A DNA stretch of 64,000 bases, taken from the NCBI GenBank assembly GCA_965370415.1, contig CBDUTJ010000004.1, positions 1 through 64,000 of the forward strand, given 5' to 3'. A program made the translations under genes and the position numbers. Source of the stretch: JACNIV01 sp965370415. Its GTDB lineage: Bacteria > Cloacimonadota > Cloacimonadia > Cloacimonadales > TCS61. This document shows, one piece after another, positions 8,998 through 17,602 of the stretch (its first letter is position 1; every line of letters starts with the position of its first letter). The notes below the pieces were generated by a model, which did no database searches, was not told the origin of the DNA, and was given only the letters and a program-made list of their open reading frames with translations.

Positions 8998-10503
8998 TTA
9001 TTTCTTCTTTTTCCTGGGACGAACATTTTTTATAAGAGATTCTGTTTTGCTGTGTCCGGTCATTGAAATACCTGAAGTGGTTTTTTTCTCTTCTTTAATT
9101 TTAATCGACCCTTTTTTGATTTTATCCGCTTTTTCTTCAGCTGATTCAATATTTCCAACATACAAAAAGGCCTGTTCTGGCCAATCATCACATTCACCGT
9201 TAATAATTTCTTTAAAGCCTTCAATAGTTTCTTTTAGTGGAACATATATGCCTGGAGTATTTAAAAATTCCTCTGCAACAAAAAATGGTTGAGAGAAGAA
9301 TCTTTCAAGCTTTCTGGCTCTATTTACAATCAATTTATCGTCTTCGGAAAGCTCATCCATACCAAGAATTGCAATGATATCTTGCAGATCTTTATACTTC
9401 TGAATAATACGCTGTGTTTCTCTGGCTACAAAATAGTGCTCTTCCCCTATGATCTTAGGATCAAGAATTCGGCTGGTTGAATCAAGAGGGTTAACTGCAG
9501 GATAAATTCCCAATTCGACTATTCTTCTATCAAGAACTGTTGTAGCATCAAGGTGAGAGAAAGTGGTTGCCGGTGCCGGATCGGTCAAATCGTCTGCCGG
9601 CACATAAATAGCCTGAACAGAAGTGATAGAACCATCTTTCGTAGATGTAATTCTTTCCTGAAGTTCACCCATTTCCGTTGCCAGTGTAGGTTGATAACCA
9701 ACTGCCGAAGGCATTCTTCCCAAAAGTGCGGAAACTTCCGAACCAGCCTGTGTGAAACGAAAGATATTATCAATAAAGAGAAGTACATCTTTTTTGGAAA
9801 CATCCCTGAAATATTCTGCAATAGTAAGACCGGTTAAACCAACTCGCTGACGGGCTCCGGGTGGTTCGTTCATTTGTCCGAAAATCAATGCGGTTTTATC
9901 AATAACGCCCGATTCTTTCATTTCCAACCAAAGATCGTTTCCTTCACGAGTACGTTCTCCCACACCAGAGAATACAGAAAAGCCACCATGTTCTATAGCT
10001 ATGTTCCTGATGAGCTCCTGTATAAGAATTGTTTTACCAACACCTGCTCCACCGAAAAGTCCTATCTTTCCACCTTTGGAATATGGCTCGATAAGATCCA
10101 CAACTTTGATCCCGGTTTCCAGGATTTCATCATCTGTTGAAATGTTTTCAAAAACAGGTGCCTGGCGATGTATCGGGTATCTCTGCTCAGCTTCAATTGG
10201 ACCTTCGTCATCAATTGGTTCTCCTATAACATTGATTATTCTACCAAGCACTTTCTCACCTACAGGAACGGTGATCGGTTCTGTTGTATCGATAACTTTT
10301 TCGGCTCGAACCAGACCATCAGTAGAATCCATGGCAACAGTACGAACCTTGTTTTCTCCCAAATGCATTTGTACTTCCAAAACCAGGTCGGGATGTCCTT
10401 TCCTTGTAATTCGAAGTGCATTATGAATTGCTGGTAATTGACCTTCCGGGAAAACAACATCAACAGTAGGTCCAATTACTTGAATAACTTTTCCTTCAAC
10501 CAT
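8998..10503 (-). CDS. atpD: F-type ATP synthase beta subunit
   Basis: Catalytic subunit of F1. P-loop GGAGVGKT at residues 151-158, GERTREGNDL, and the DELSEDDK version of the DELSEED lever are all present. At 501 aa it is longer than the usual 460-480, because the last 35 or so residues form a Lys/Arg-rich tail ending RPRKKKK. That tail is not part of the conserved fold and may contact RNA, membrane or another subunit. The order alpha-gamma-beta-epsilon is standard. RBS and ATG at 10503 are clear. Confidence 0.98.
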   Translation of the reverse strand: MVEGKVIQVIGPTVDVVFPEGQLPAIHNALRITRKGHPDLVLEVQMHLGENKVRTVAMDSTDGLVRAEKVIDTTEPITVPVGEKVLGRIINVIGEPIDDEGPIEAEQRYPIHRQAPVFENISTDDEILETGIKVVDLIEPYSKGGKIGLFGGAGVGKTILIQELIRNIAIEHGGFSVFSGVGERTREGNDLWLEMKESGVIDKTALIFGQMNEPPGARQRVGLTGLTIAEYFRDVSKKDVLLFIDNIFRFTQAGSEVSALLGRMPSAVGYQPTLATEMGELQERITSTKDGSITSVQAIYVPADDLTDPAPATTFSHLDATTVLDRRIVELGIYPAVNPLDSTSRILDPKIIGEEHYFVARETQRIIQKYKDLQDIIAILGMDELSEDDKLIVNRARKLERFFSQPFFVAEEFLNTPGIYVPLKETIEGFKEIINGECDDWPEQAFLYVGNIESAEEKADKIKKGSIKIKEEKKTTSGISMTGHSKTESLIKNVRPRKKKK

Positions 10504-10532
10504 ACTTACCTCTTATAATCTAACTCAATATT

Positions 10533-11387
10533 TTATTGTTGAATCGCTTCGGCTCCGGAAGCAATTTCGATGATCTCTTTGGTTATTACTGATTGGCGTG
10601 CCCTGTTGTAAAATAAAGTAAGGTTATCAATCATATCGGAAGCATTATCGGTGGCAGAATCCATCGCTGTCATTCTGGCACCCTGCTCGGCAGCAGAAGA
10701 TTCCAGCATTATTCTCCAGATATCTACATGAATATATTTTCTACCCAGCTCTTCGATGATTGTATCTTCATCTGGCTCATATAAAAAATCCAATTTTGAT
10801 ATGTCTTCAGATTCGATGGGAATGATAGGCAGTAACTGCTTCACTATTATATCCTGCTGTATTGCAGATTTAAATTCGTTATATAAAACATCGATCTTTA
10901 TATAATCTTCCTGTAGATATAAATTTAGAATTTTCTCTGCCACATCTTTGGAGACCGAAAAATTCATTTCGTTGAACAGGTTGATATAAGAATCAATGAC
11001 CTTTTTTGAGTGTGTTTTAAAAAAATCAAAGCCCTTCTTACCAATGCAGATAATATCTACATTAGAATGCTTTTTTATATACGATTGTGCTCTTCTTATT
11101 ATTTGTGAATTGAACGAACCACATAATCCTCTGTCTGAAGTTACTATAATAAGTGCTGTTTTTCCTTCCCCTGAAATATCTGTTAAAAGAGGATGGGATG
11201 TAGTAATATTTTTTAGTTTTAGCGTTTTTAACATATCATTAATGTAATCTGCATATGGTCTTGCCTGCAGGATGTTTTCCTGAGCTCGTCGCAATTTGGA
11301 AGCTGCTACCATTTTCATAGCATTAGTAATTTGCTTGGTGTTTTTAACGCTTTCGATACGTAGCTTAATTTCTTTTAGTGTTGCCAT
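10533..11387 (-). CDS. atpG: F-type ATP synthase gamma subunit
   Basis: Rotating central shaft of F1. N-terminal helix MATLKEIKLRIESVKNTKQI and MKMVAASKLRRAQ, and the C-terminal helix with TAMDSATDNASDMIDNLTL and NRARQSVITKEIIEIASGA, match the family closely. GLCGSFN is also present. At 284 aa the length is normal. It lies between atpA and atpD with short gaps. Confidence 0.97.
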   Translation of the reverse strand: MATLKEIKLRIESVKNTKQITNAMKMVAASKLRRAQENILQARPYADYINDMLKTLKLKNITTSHPLLTDISGEGKTALIIVTSDRGLCGSFNSQIIRRAQSYIKKHSNVDIICIGKKGFDFFKTHSKKVIDSYINLFNEMNFSVSKDVAEKILNLYLQEDYIKIDVLYNEFKSAIQQDIIVKQLLPIIPIESEDISKLDFLYEPDEDTIIEELGRKYIHVDIWRIMLESSAAEQGARMTAMDSATDNASDMIDNLTLFYNRARQSVITKEIIEIASGAEAIQQ

Positions 11388-11396
11388 TTATTTTCC

Positions 11397-12896
11397 TTAA
11401 AATTTAGCCAGGACCTTTTCACAGATTTTCTTCATAGCATCTTTTGTTTCATCTGTAAGTTTATCTTTAATAAGAGTTTTCATGAATTCTTTATATTCAG
11501 AATCCAGTGTGGAAAATAGCTCTTCCTCTACTTTCCGGATATCTTCTACAGTAATTTTATCCAGTAAGCCTTCATTTGCCATGAAGATAATAAATATCTG
11601 TTTTGCTACAGGAAGGGGTAAATATTGATCCTGTTTAAGTATTTCGATCAACCTCTCACCCCTGAGAAGTTGTGCCTGTGTAGCTTTATCCAGCTCAGAA
11701 CCGAACTTAGCAAAAGCTTCCAGTTCAGCATATTGAGCCAAATCCACACGTAACTGGCCTATAACGTTTCTCATTGCTTTTATCTGAGCGCTTCCACCTA
11801 CACGAGACACCGAAAGTCCGGCATTGATAGCAGGTCTTACTCCCGAATAGAATAAACGACTGTTCAGGAATATCTGTCCATCTGTAATCGAAATGACATT
11901 TGTAGGAATATATGCTGTGAGGTCGTCAGCCTGTGTTTCAATAATCGGGAGTGCGGTTAAGGATCCTCCGCCCAGTTCTTCATTCAGCTTGGAAGCTCTC
12001 TCTAAAAGACGCGAATGCAAATAAAAAACATCGCCGGGATAAGCTTCACGACCGGGAGGCCTTCTTAGAAGAAGTGATAACTCACGGTAGGAAACAGCAT
12101 GTTTGGAAAGATCATCATAAATGATGAGTGCATGTCTGCCGATATCCCTGAAATACTCACCCATTGTACATCCGGCATAAGGTGCCAGATACTGCAGTGA
12201 AGCTGATTCTGAAGCAGATGCCATAACAATAATCGTATAATCCATCGCTCCGTGATATTCCAATGTTTTCACGATTTTTGCAACAGATGATTTTTTCTGT
12301 CCAATCGCAACATAAATACAGATCACATCAGTTTCTTTCTGGTTAATTATCGTGTCGATCGCAATGGCTGTTTTTCCTGTCTGGCGGTCACCAATAATAA
12401 GCTCTCTCTGCCCTCTGCCAATCGGTATCATAGAATCAATGGCCTTCAATCCTGTTTGTAGAGGTTCTTTTACCGGTTGCCTTTGGATAACACCCAGGGC
12501 TTTCCTTTCTATGGGTTTGTACTCTTTAGCTTTGATCTCACCCTTGCCATCGATGGGTTGTCCAAGTGAATTCATTACACGTCCCAGCATTGCCTCACCT
12601 ATCGGAACCTGAAGAATTTTCTTGGTTCTTTTAGCGATATCACCTTCTTTGATCTTCCTGGTTTCACCAAAAATAATGCATCCTACATTATCTTCTTCCA
12701 GGTTCAAAGCCATGCCTACAACACCACCAGGAAATTCGATCATTTCGCCCGCCATTACATTGTCCATTCCATAAATACGGGCAATTCCATCACCAACCTG
12801 TACTACTTTTCCAGTTTCAGCAATATCGATCTCAAACTTGAAATTATTGATCTTATCTTTTAATATTGCACTTATTTCATCTGGTTGTATTTTCAT
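11397..12896 (-). CDS. atpA: F-type ATP synthase alpha subunit
   Basis: Non-catalytic nucleotide-binding subunit of F1. P-loop GDRQTGKTAIA near residue 170, the PGREAYPGDVFYLHSRLLER block, and SVSRVGGSAQ are present. At 499 aa the length is standard. It follows atpH by 11 bases and precedes atpG by 9. Nothing unusual was seen. Confidence 0.98.
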   Translation of the reverse strand: MKIQPDEISAILKDKINNFKFEIDIAETGKVVQVGDGIARIYGMDNVMAGEMIEFPGGVVGMALNLEEDNVGCIIFGETRKIKEGDIAKRTKKILQVPIGEAMLGRVMNSLGQPIDGKGEIKAKEYKPIERKALGVIQRQPVKEPLQTGLKAIDSMIPIGRGQRELIIGDRQTGKTAIAIDTIINQKETDVICIYVAIGQKKSSVAKIVKTLEYHGAMDYTIIVMASASESASLQYLAPYAGCTMGEYFRDIGRHALIIYDDLSKHAVSYRELSLLLRRPPGREAYPGDVFYLHSRLLERASKLNEELGGGSLTALPIIETQADDLTAYIPTNVISITDGQIFLNSRLFYSGVRPAINAGLSVSRVGGSAQIKAMRNVIGQLRVDLAQYAELEAFAKFGSELDKATQAQLLRGERLIEILKQDQYLPLPVAKQIFIIFMANEGLLDKITVEDIRKVEEELFSTLDSEYKEFMKTLIKDKLTDETKDAMKKICEKVLAKF

Positions 12897-12907
12897 ACTG
12901 ACCTCAT

Positions 12908-13441
12908 TTATTTTTTAATTCTAATTAATTTAACTAAATTATTTTTGATCGATCCATCGATTAATATGGAATTTGTTTTAGCTACAAATCCCCCGATAAT
13001 TTCAGGGTCGATTTCAATATCCAGCACCACATCCTTTTTTAGAATATCTTTGATCACTTCTACTATATCGTTCAGGATATTATCGGTTTGTTCGTGCGCT
13101 ATTTTCAGTGTTACTTTGATCTGATTTCTACTATCGAGAATCCGTTCTTCCAAATCAATAAGAATATCCGGGATGATGGTGAACCTATGCTTTTTTATCA
13201 ATATCTGAAAAAGGTTTTTCCAGATATTTTCATTATTAAGTTTATCAGCCACGTTCAGCGCTAAATCTATACGCTTCTTAAGAGGATATAGAAATGAATC
13301 AAAAGATTTTATCAAAGAAGGATCTTGAGAAAAAATTGCATTTAAAGAATTAATATCTTCAAGAAGGGAATCCAGCATTCTATCTTCCATATTCAGAATT
13401 ATTGCTTTGGCATAGCGTTGAGCAATAAGTTTGTTTCTCAC
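12908..13441 (-). CDS. atpH: F-type ATP synthase delta subunit
   Basis: Peripheral-stalk subunit joining F1 to the b subunits. The N-terminus IAQRYAKAIILNMED and a helical bundle are typical; the C-terminal segment VLDIEIDPEIIGGFVAKTNSILIDGSIKNNL matches the conserved end of the family. At 177 aa it is normal. The start overlaps the atpF stop by 4 bases, a common translational coupling. Confidence 0.93.
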   Translation of the reverse strand: MRNKLIAQRYAKAIILNMEDRMLDSLLEDINSLNAIFSQDPSLIKSFDSFLYPLKKRIDLALNVADKLNNENIWKNLFQILIKKHRFTIIPDILIDLEERILDSRNQIKVTLKIAHEQTDNILNDIVEVIKDILKKDVVLDIEIDPEIIGGFVAKTNSILIDGSIKNNLVKLIRIKK

Positions 13442-13920
13442 TTATCCTCTCTTTCCGTAAGCATTTTCTTAATCAGGTTCTGGTCGTTTTTATCATCCAC
13501 CTTTTCAGAAAGGAACTTCGCTGAAAGATTTGTGACCATTTCCGTGAGCTCGCCCTCGATCTCTTTCATCGCTTTATCTTTTTCGTGAACCAGTTGTTCT
13601 TCTGTATCTTTCAGAATTTTCTTTTCTTGATCTTTGGCTTTTTTCACGATATCTACTGCCTGGCTTTCAGCATCTCGTTTGGCAAATTTTTTCATTTTTC
13701 TAACATCTTCTGCCGATGATTTTAGTTCGTTTTCCTTTTTCTGAACCAGTTTTTCAGCTTCCAGTTTGGAAGCTACTGCATTATCCATGTCGGAAGCTAT
13801 TTTTTTCTTACGCTCTATCAAAAATTTCTTTATCGGTTTATAAAGGATTTTATTTAAAACAATAAGTAATAGAATAAAATTCAATATTACTAGAATGAAA
13901 GCATAGTTTATACTTATCAT
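13438..13920 (-). CDS. atpF: F-type ATP synthase b subunit
   Basis: Membrane-anchored peripheral stalk. One N-terminal membrane helix (residues 5-25, rich in I/L/V), then a long charged coiled coil to the C-terminus with few Gly or Pro. At 160 aa it is a normal length for a single b subunit forming a homodimer; no second b or b' gene is in the cluster. It is 63 bases downstream of atpE. Confidence 0.93.
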   Translation of the reverse strand: MISINYAFILVILNFILLLIVLNKILYKPIKKFLIERKKKIASDMDNAVASKLEAEKLVQKKENELKSSAEDVRKMKKFAKRDAESQAVDIVKKAKDQEKKILKDTEEQLVHEKDKAMKEIEGELTEMVTNLSAKFLSEKVDDKNDQNLIKKMLTEREDK

Positions 13921-13983
13921 AAGATCTCCAGTTTAGTGTTCGTTTGGAAGTGAGTTTCTATTTCCTTCCTTTTTTGTCTTCTT

Positions 13984-14235
13984 TTACGTAGAGAATATTA
14001 ACAGAAGAGCGATTACCAGAGAATAAATACCCGTAGATTCTGATACAGCTTGACCCACAAGCATTGTCCTGGTGATAAGGCTTGCATTCTCGGGAGAGCG
14101 AGCAATACCTTCGCAGGCTTTTCCAGCTACAAAACCTTCACCTACTCCGGGTCCCAAAGCACCCATTCCCATACACAGCCCGGCACCCAGTAGTGCAGAA
14201 GCTTTTACGATTCCTTGTGCTAAAGTTAAATTCAT
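13984..14235 (-). CDS. atpE: F-type ATP synthase c subunit, two-carboxylate type
   Basis: Single-hairpin rotor subunit of 83 aa. Helix 1 has GALGPGVGEGFVAGKA and helix 2 has GQAVSESTGIYSLVIALLL. The ion site contains Glu66 with neighbouring Ser67, Thr68 and Tyr71, plus a second acidic residue, Glu33, where sodium-type rings such as that of Ilyobacter have Gln. The combination Glu33+Glu66 matches the two-carboxylate sodium ring described for Fusobacterium. Sodium coupling is therefore inferred. It follows a fused c-like gene by 24 bases, so two kinds of c subunit are made. Confidence 0.95.
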   Translation of the reverse strand: MNLTLAQGIVKASALLGAGLCMGMGALGPGVGEGFVAGKACEGIARSPENASLITRTMLVGQAVSESTGIYSLVIALLLIFST

Positions 14236-14259
14236 GATTCCTCCAATTAATTACATAAA

Positions 14260-15012
14260 TTATAATGCAAAAATTAATAAAAATGATACTACCAGTGAGT
14301 AGATCGCTGTCGATTCCGAAACAGCCGCACCCAAAAACATTGTTCTCATTATCTTGGACTTTTCATTAGGAAATCTCCCCATCATATCACTGGCTTTTCC
14401 TGCTACGTAACCAATACCTGTTCCTGGTCCCAGTGTTCCAAAACCGATCGATAATCCTGCTGCGATCAACGCAACCGATTTAACAATGATCCTGCCTATT
14501 GATATGTCTGCTGGTTGATTGGGTACAGTATACATAAGCAAAAAAGCTACAACCAACGCAAAAATAGCAGAGGTTTGCGATAGAGCCTGTCCGATAAGCA
14601 TATTTCCCATGATCGCATTACCGTGCTTGGGCATTCTTGCCACCGATTTACAGGCTTGCCCACCTGCATATCCTGCTCCCAGAGATGGACCCACAGAACC
14701 TAGTCCCATAGCAAGGCCCGCAGCTAAATACGCTGCAGCTTTGAACCACCCGCCTTCAGGAGCATCTGACCTGCCGTAAATAAGCAACATTGAAATTACA
14801 AGAGCAAAAATACCGGCAGTTTGAGCAGCTGCCTGACCTATCAGCATTGTTCGGAATATTTGCTCATTTGCCTTGGGTTGCTTAACGATTCCATATGCAC
14901 CCTCTCCGGCAATGATCCCAGAACCAATTCCTGTGGTTACTGCTCCGATACCTACACAAAGGCCTGCTCCCAAGTACGCTGCAATTTGAATATACTCAAC
15001 CGAAAATGCCAT
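14260..15012 (-). CDS. Triplicated (six-helix) c-subunit homologue with one ion-binding Glu
   Basis: A 250-aa protein made of three c-subunit hairpins in tandem (about residues 8-80, 88-161 and 174-249). The essential helix-2 carboxylate is Gln64 in hairpin 1, Gln146 in hairpin 2 and Glu233 only in hairpin 3. The helix-1 partner position holds Ser31, Ala113 and Ile200. So one of three sites can bind an ion. It sits between atpB and the normal atpE in the operon. The layout recalls the duplicated c subunit with a lost site in the mixed rotor of Acetobacterium woodii and the multi-hairpin c subunits of some archaea, but in an F-type operon. A role in a mixed ring is inferred. Confidence 0.93.
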   Translation of the reverse strand: MAFSVEYIQIAAYLGAGLCVGIGAVTTGIGSGIIAGEGAYGIVKQPKANEQIFRTMLIGQAAAQTAGIFALVISMLLIYGRSDAPEGGWFKAAAYLAAGLAMGLGSVGPSLGAGYAGGQACKSVARMPKHGNAIMGNMLIGQALSQTSAIFALVVAFLLMYTVPNQPADISIGRIIVKSVALIAAGLSIGFGTLGPGTGIGYVAGKASDMMGRFPNEKSKIMRTMFLGAAVSESTAIYSLVVSFLLIFAL

Positions 15013-15015
15013 TGA

Positions 15016-15927
15016 TTACTCCGTTATTTCCACACCAATATATGTAAGTGCTAGCATTGTAAATACAAATGCCTGTATTGTTCCTATAAATACTCCAAAG
15101 AATAAAGTCAACCCTATTGGGAAAACAACGAAACTCACCAGGGATGATACTACCAGAATAATGATGGCTCCTCCCAGTATATTTCCAAAAAGACGGAAAG
15201 AGATCGAAACAACTTTAGATGCTTCTCCCACAATATCTAAAAGGAATAAGGGATTTTTTATTGGATTAATATAATTTTGCAGGTGATTCCAGGCACCTTT
15301 AAATTTAATGGCAGAAAAATGAACCACTACTACTACCATAAATCCTAGGCCAATTGGAACATTCAGGTTTCTGGTTGGCTCCATAAAGCCGGGGATCGGG
15401 ATCATTCCGATCATATTACAAACCCAGATGAACAGGAAGAGCGTAACTATATAAGGCGTGTAATAAGCCTTATCTTTCCCAAGGGTTTCTGTAACAAACT
15501 CCTCAAGTGAAGTATATATTAATTCAAAAACGATTTGCGATTTTGCAGGGCGGCGAGCTAGGTTTTTCCTGATAAAAAGAGCCATAAGAAGAAGCACAAT
15601 ATCTACGATCAATAACATGCGAAGCAGTTGAAATGTTCCTACAGCACCTTCTACACCAAATATATTTTTAAAAGTATTATAGATTTTTTTACTACCGTAA
15701 ATATCGGGTGTTTTACCGTGTTGTCTGTAATATTCATCTATCTGGAATTCTTCAGTTATTTTTTCCTGCAAATCATACTCTGTTTCCACATGCCTGATGC
15801 GAAATTTTCTGTGCTCAAAGCCGATCTCAAGTTGCTTACTGAAATTCCCGGACAAGAGAACCAAGACAATTTCGACAACAAAAAATATCAAAAATATTCT
15901 TAACATCGGGCTTTTTTTCTTCGTCAT
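15016..15927 (-). CDS. atpB: F-type ATP synthase a subunit
   Basis: Membrane stator forming the ion half-channels. The conserved helix SISFRLFGNILGGAIIILV contains the essential Arg, and the last helix has QAFVFTMLALTYIGVEITE. At 303 aa it is longer than average because of an 85-residue soluble segment between the first membrane helix and the core (residues 30-115). It overlaps nothing; the fused c gene starts 3 bases after its stop. Atypical length but clear family. Confidence 0.95.
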   Translation of the reverse strand: MTKKKSPMLRIFLIFFVVEIVLVLLSGNFSKQLEIGFEHRKFRIRHVETEYDLQEKITEEFQIDEYYRQHGKTPDIYGSKKIYNTFKNIFGVEGAVGTFQLLRMLLIVDIVLLLMALFIRKNLARRPAKSQIVFELIYTSLEEFVTETLGKDKAYYTPYIVTLFLFIWVCNMIGMIPIPGFMEPTRNLNVPIGLGFMVVVVVHFSAIKFKGAWNHLQNYINPIKNPLFLLDIVGEASKVVSISFRLFGNILGGAIIILVVSSLVSFVVFPIGLTLFFGVFIGTIQAFVFTMLALTYIGVEITE

Positions 15928-15928
15928 C

Positions 15929-16306
15929 CTACCCTCGAAAAAGTCTGCTTTTTTTCAAGTTCTTTACGAACTCATTCAGATATATCACCATCTGAACTGC
16001 CAGCAGACTTAATCCAAAACTTATAATATCCGGTTTAACAAAATTTAAGATCAGAACCGAATAAATCAAAAGGAACATTAATCGTAAATAGGTTCCTTTC
16101 ACGGCATTCAGTTTAGATTTTGTTGGCTGTAAATCTAAGCTAATTTTTACATTATGAGCCAGCCAGATAAAATTAATTGTACTGGCTATCGAGCCTAAAA
16201 TCCAACCTAAGGCTTCCCTGAAAAACAACGGCAAAGTCAAAATTGCAGGTATGTTTGTCAAGAGAATAATGACCAGAATTCGTTTAACATATTTTTTGTT
16301 TTCCAT
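15929..16306 (-). CDS. atpI: ATP synthase I-like membrane protein
   Basis: A 125-aa protein with about four membrane helices (near residues 10-28, 32-50, 70-90 and 92-110) located directly before atpB with a 1-base gap. This is the position and topology of AtpI, which helps c-ring assembly in several bacteria. Sequence identity to named AtpI is not obvious by eye, so the call depends on context. Confidence 0.7.
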   Translation of the reverse strand: MENKKYVKRILVIILLTNIPAILTLPLFFREALGWILGSIASTINFIWLAHNVKISLDLQPTKSKLNAVKGTYLRLMFLLIYSVLILNFVKPDIISFGLSLLAVQMVIYLNEFVKNLKKSRLFRG

Positions 16307-16322
16307 AATTATTTAATAGTGT

Positions 16323-16553
16323 TTATTTTTCGTAAAATTTTCGAATCAATCTATATGCTGCCGCGATGCCTGCAATAACTCCTAATATCACGCCAACTAT
16401 AATCAGTTTACCTTCGGTATGAAGCTTTCTATCCAGATATATGAACCCGAAAGTGAAGATCAGGATGGCTGTTATTACAGAAAGCCCTAATTGTGTTATC
16501 AGTCCAAAGTGCTTAAGCAGTTCCTTATTCAGTATTTTTTGTTTCTTCCACAT
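16323..16553 (-). CDS. atpZ: AtpZ/AtpI-family two-helix protein
   Basis: A 76-aa protein with two membrane helices and the pattern LGLSVITAILIFTFGFIYLD...GVILGVIAGIAAAYRLIRKF, typical of AtpZ-type accessory proteins at the head of atp operons. Its start lies 29 bases inside the bactofilin gene in another frame. AtpZ with AtpI has been linked to ion transport for the synthase or to ring assembly; here the role is inferred. Confidence 0.78.
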   Translation of the reverse strand: MWKKQKILNKELLKHFGLITQLGLSVITAILIFTFGFIYLDRKLHTEGKLIIVGVILGVIAGIAAAYRLIRKFYEK

Positions 16554-16929
16554 TCTTTACCGGGAATATTTTTTTTATAGAAGATGATTTAATCTCCGAC
16601 GTCATAGAACTATTACCATTGAATACAGCCCCTGTATGAATCTTCAGTACTTTGGCAATAATATCTCCAGTAAGGTCTGCAGTTTTATCCAACTCCAGTG
16701 CATCATCACAGACTATATTGCCTACTACTTTACCGGAAACCAGACACTCATTCGCTTTAATATTTGCCTTGGCAACTCCGGATAGACCAATAGTTACAAA
16801 ACCCTTCGATTCTATAACACCTTCTACTTTTCCATCAACGCGAACACCACCTTCAACAAATAAAGAACCTTTCACTTTACTTCCCTTACCAATGATGGTA
16901 GAGAGTTCGACTTTTCTGTTTCTGTCCAT
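16525..16929 (-). CDS. Bactofilin
   Basis: Polymer-forming cytoskeletal protein (DUF583 domain). The central region, residues 10-110, shows the short hydrophobic repeat of a beta-helix: TIIGKGSKVKGSLFVEGGV, VRVDGKVEGVIESKG, VVGNIVCDDALELDKTADLTGDI. The flanks are short and polar. Length is 134 aa. It sits directly after an M23 endopeptidase gene, a frequent pairing in which the bactofilin positions a wall hydrolase, and close to parAB, a neighbourhood also known from Myxococcus. Confidence 0.93.
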   Translation of the reverse strand: MDRNRKVELSTIIGKGSKVKGSLFVEGGVRVDGKVEGVIESKGFVTIGLSGVAKANIKANECLVSGKVVGNIVCDDALELDKTADLTGDIIAKVLKIHTGAVFNGNSSMTSEIKSSSIKKIFPVKNVEETKNTE

Positions 16930-16936
16930 ATTTACC

Positions 16937-17602
16937 TCACTTTATATTAAGAATTTTTTCCGGATCGACATTTTCTCCATTAACCAGGATTTCAAAATGC
17001 AGGTGTGGAGCAGTGCTGTTTCCCGTATTTCCTACTAAAGCTATAGTTTCCCCTTTTTCTACAAAGGTTTTTGCTTCATAGATAGAAGTGGCAAGATGTG
17101 CATATAGTGTAGCATACTCGTTAAGATGATCAACGATCATTACATTCCCAAAATATTTATCATAATAAACACTTAGGATCTCACCAGCGGCAGAGGCAAC
17201 TACTTCCGTACCGGTAGGAGCGGCAAAATCTACAGCTTTGTGTTTCTCAGAGAATTTCTGACTGAGCGCAAAATTTCCCTGTACAGGAATAAGATCGGGA
17301 ATGAATCTATTTTCATCTTTCTGCTGTGATATTTCATCGAATGCAGGTATTTTATCTTCTATTCTTTTCTCTTTCAAATAACCGTCCAGCAGGTCACGTA
17401 TTTTATCCGGATCACTTTTTTGTTTTAGTTTTTCCTGGGGAATGGATCTCAATTTCAGATTCAATTGCTGGATGTATTTGGTGGCAACATCCAGCTCTTG
17501 TTGTTGTTTTTCTACTTTGTTCTGAAGCATGAAATATTTAGGTAATACAATTACCACAATAATCAGCAAAATCAATACTAATGTAATTAGAATTTTATTC
17601 AT
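16937..17602 (-). CDS. M23 (LytM) endopeptidase, membrane anchored
   Basis: Predicted peptidoglycan endopeptidase. One N-terminal membrane helix (residues 4-24), a coiled coil (25-65), then an M23 domain with KHKAVDFAAPTGTEV and the HLHFE zinc motif near the C-terminus. The first metal position reads H-K-A-V-D, compatible with zinc binding. Length is 221 aa. It overlaps parB by 8 bases and precedes the bactofilin by 7, so the three are likely co-expressed. Confidence 0.88.
   Translation of the reverse strand: MNKILITLVLILLIIVVIVLPKYFMLQNKVEKQQQELDVATKYIQQLNLKLRSIPQEKLKQKSDPDKIRDLLDGYLKEKRIEDKIPAFDEISQQKDENRFIPDLIPVQGNFALSQKFSEKHKAVDFAAPTGTEVVASAAGEILSVYYDKYFGNVMIVDHLNEYATLYAHLATSIYEAKTFVEKGETIALVGNTGNSTAPHLHFEILVNGENVDPEKILNIK

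Noticed and set aside
9553..10475. Several open frames on both strands within atpD
   Set aside because: They are shadows of the strongly conserved beta-subunit gene and have no own start signals or family features.
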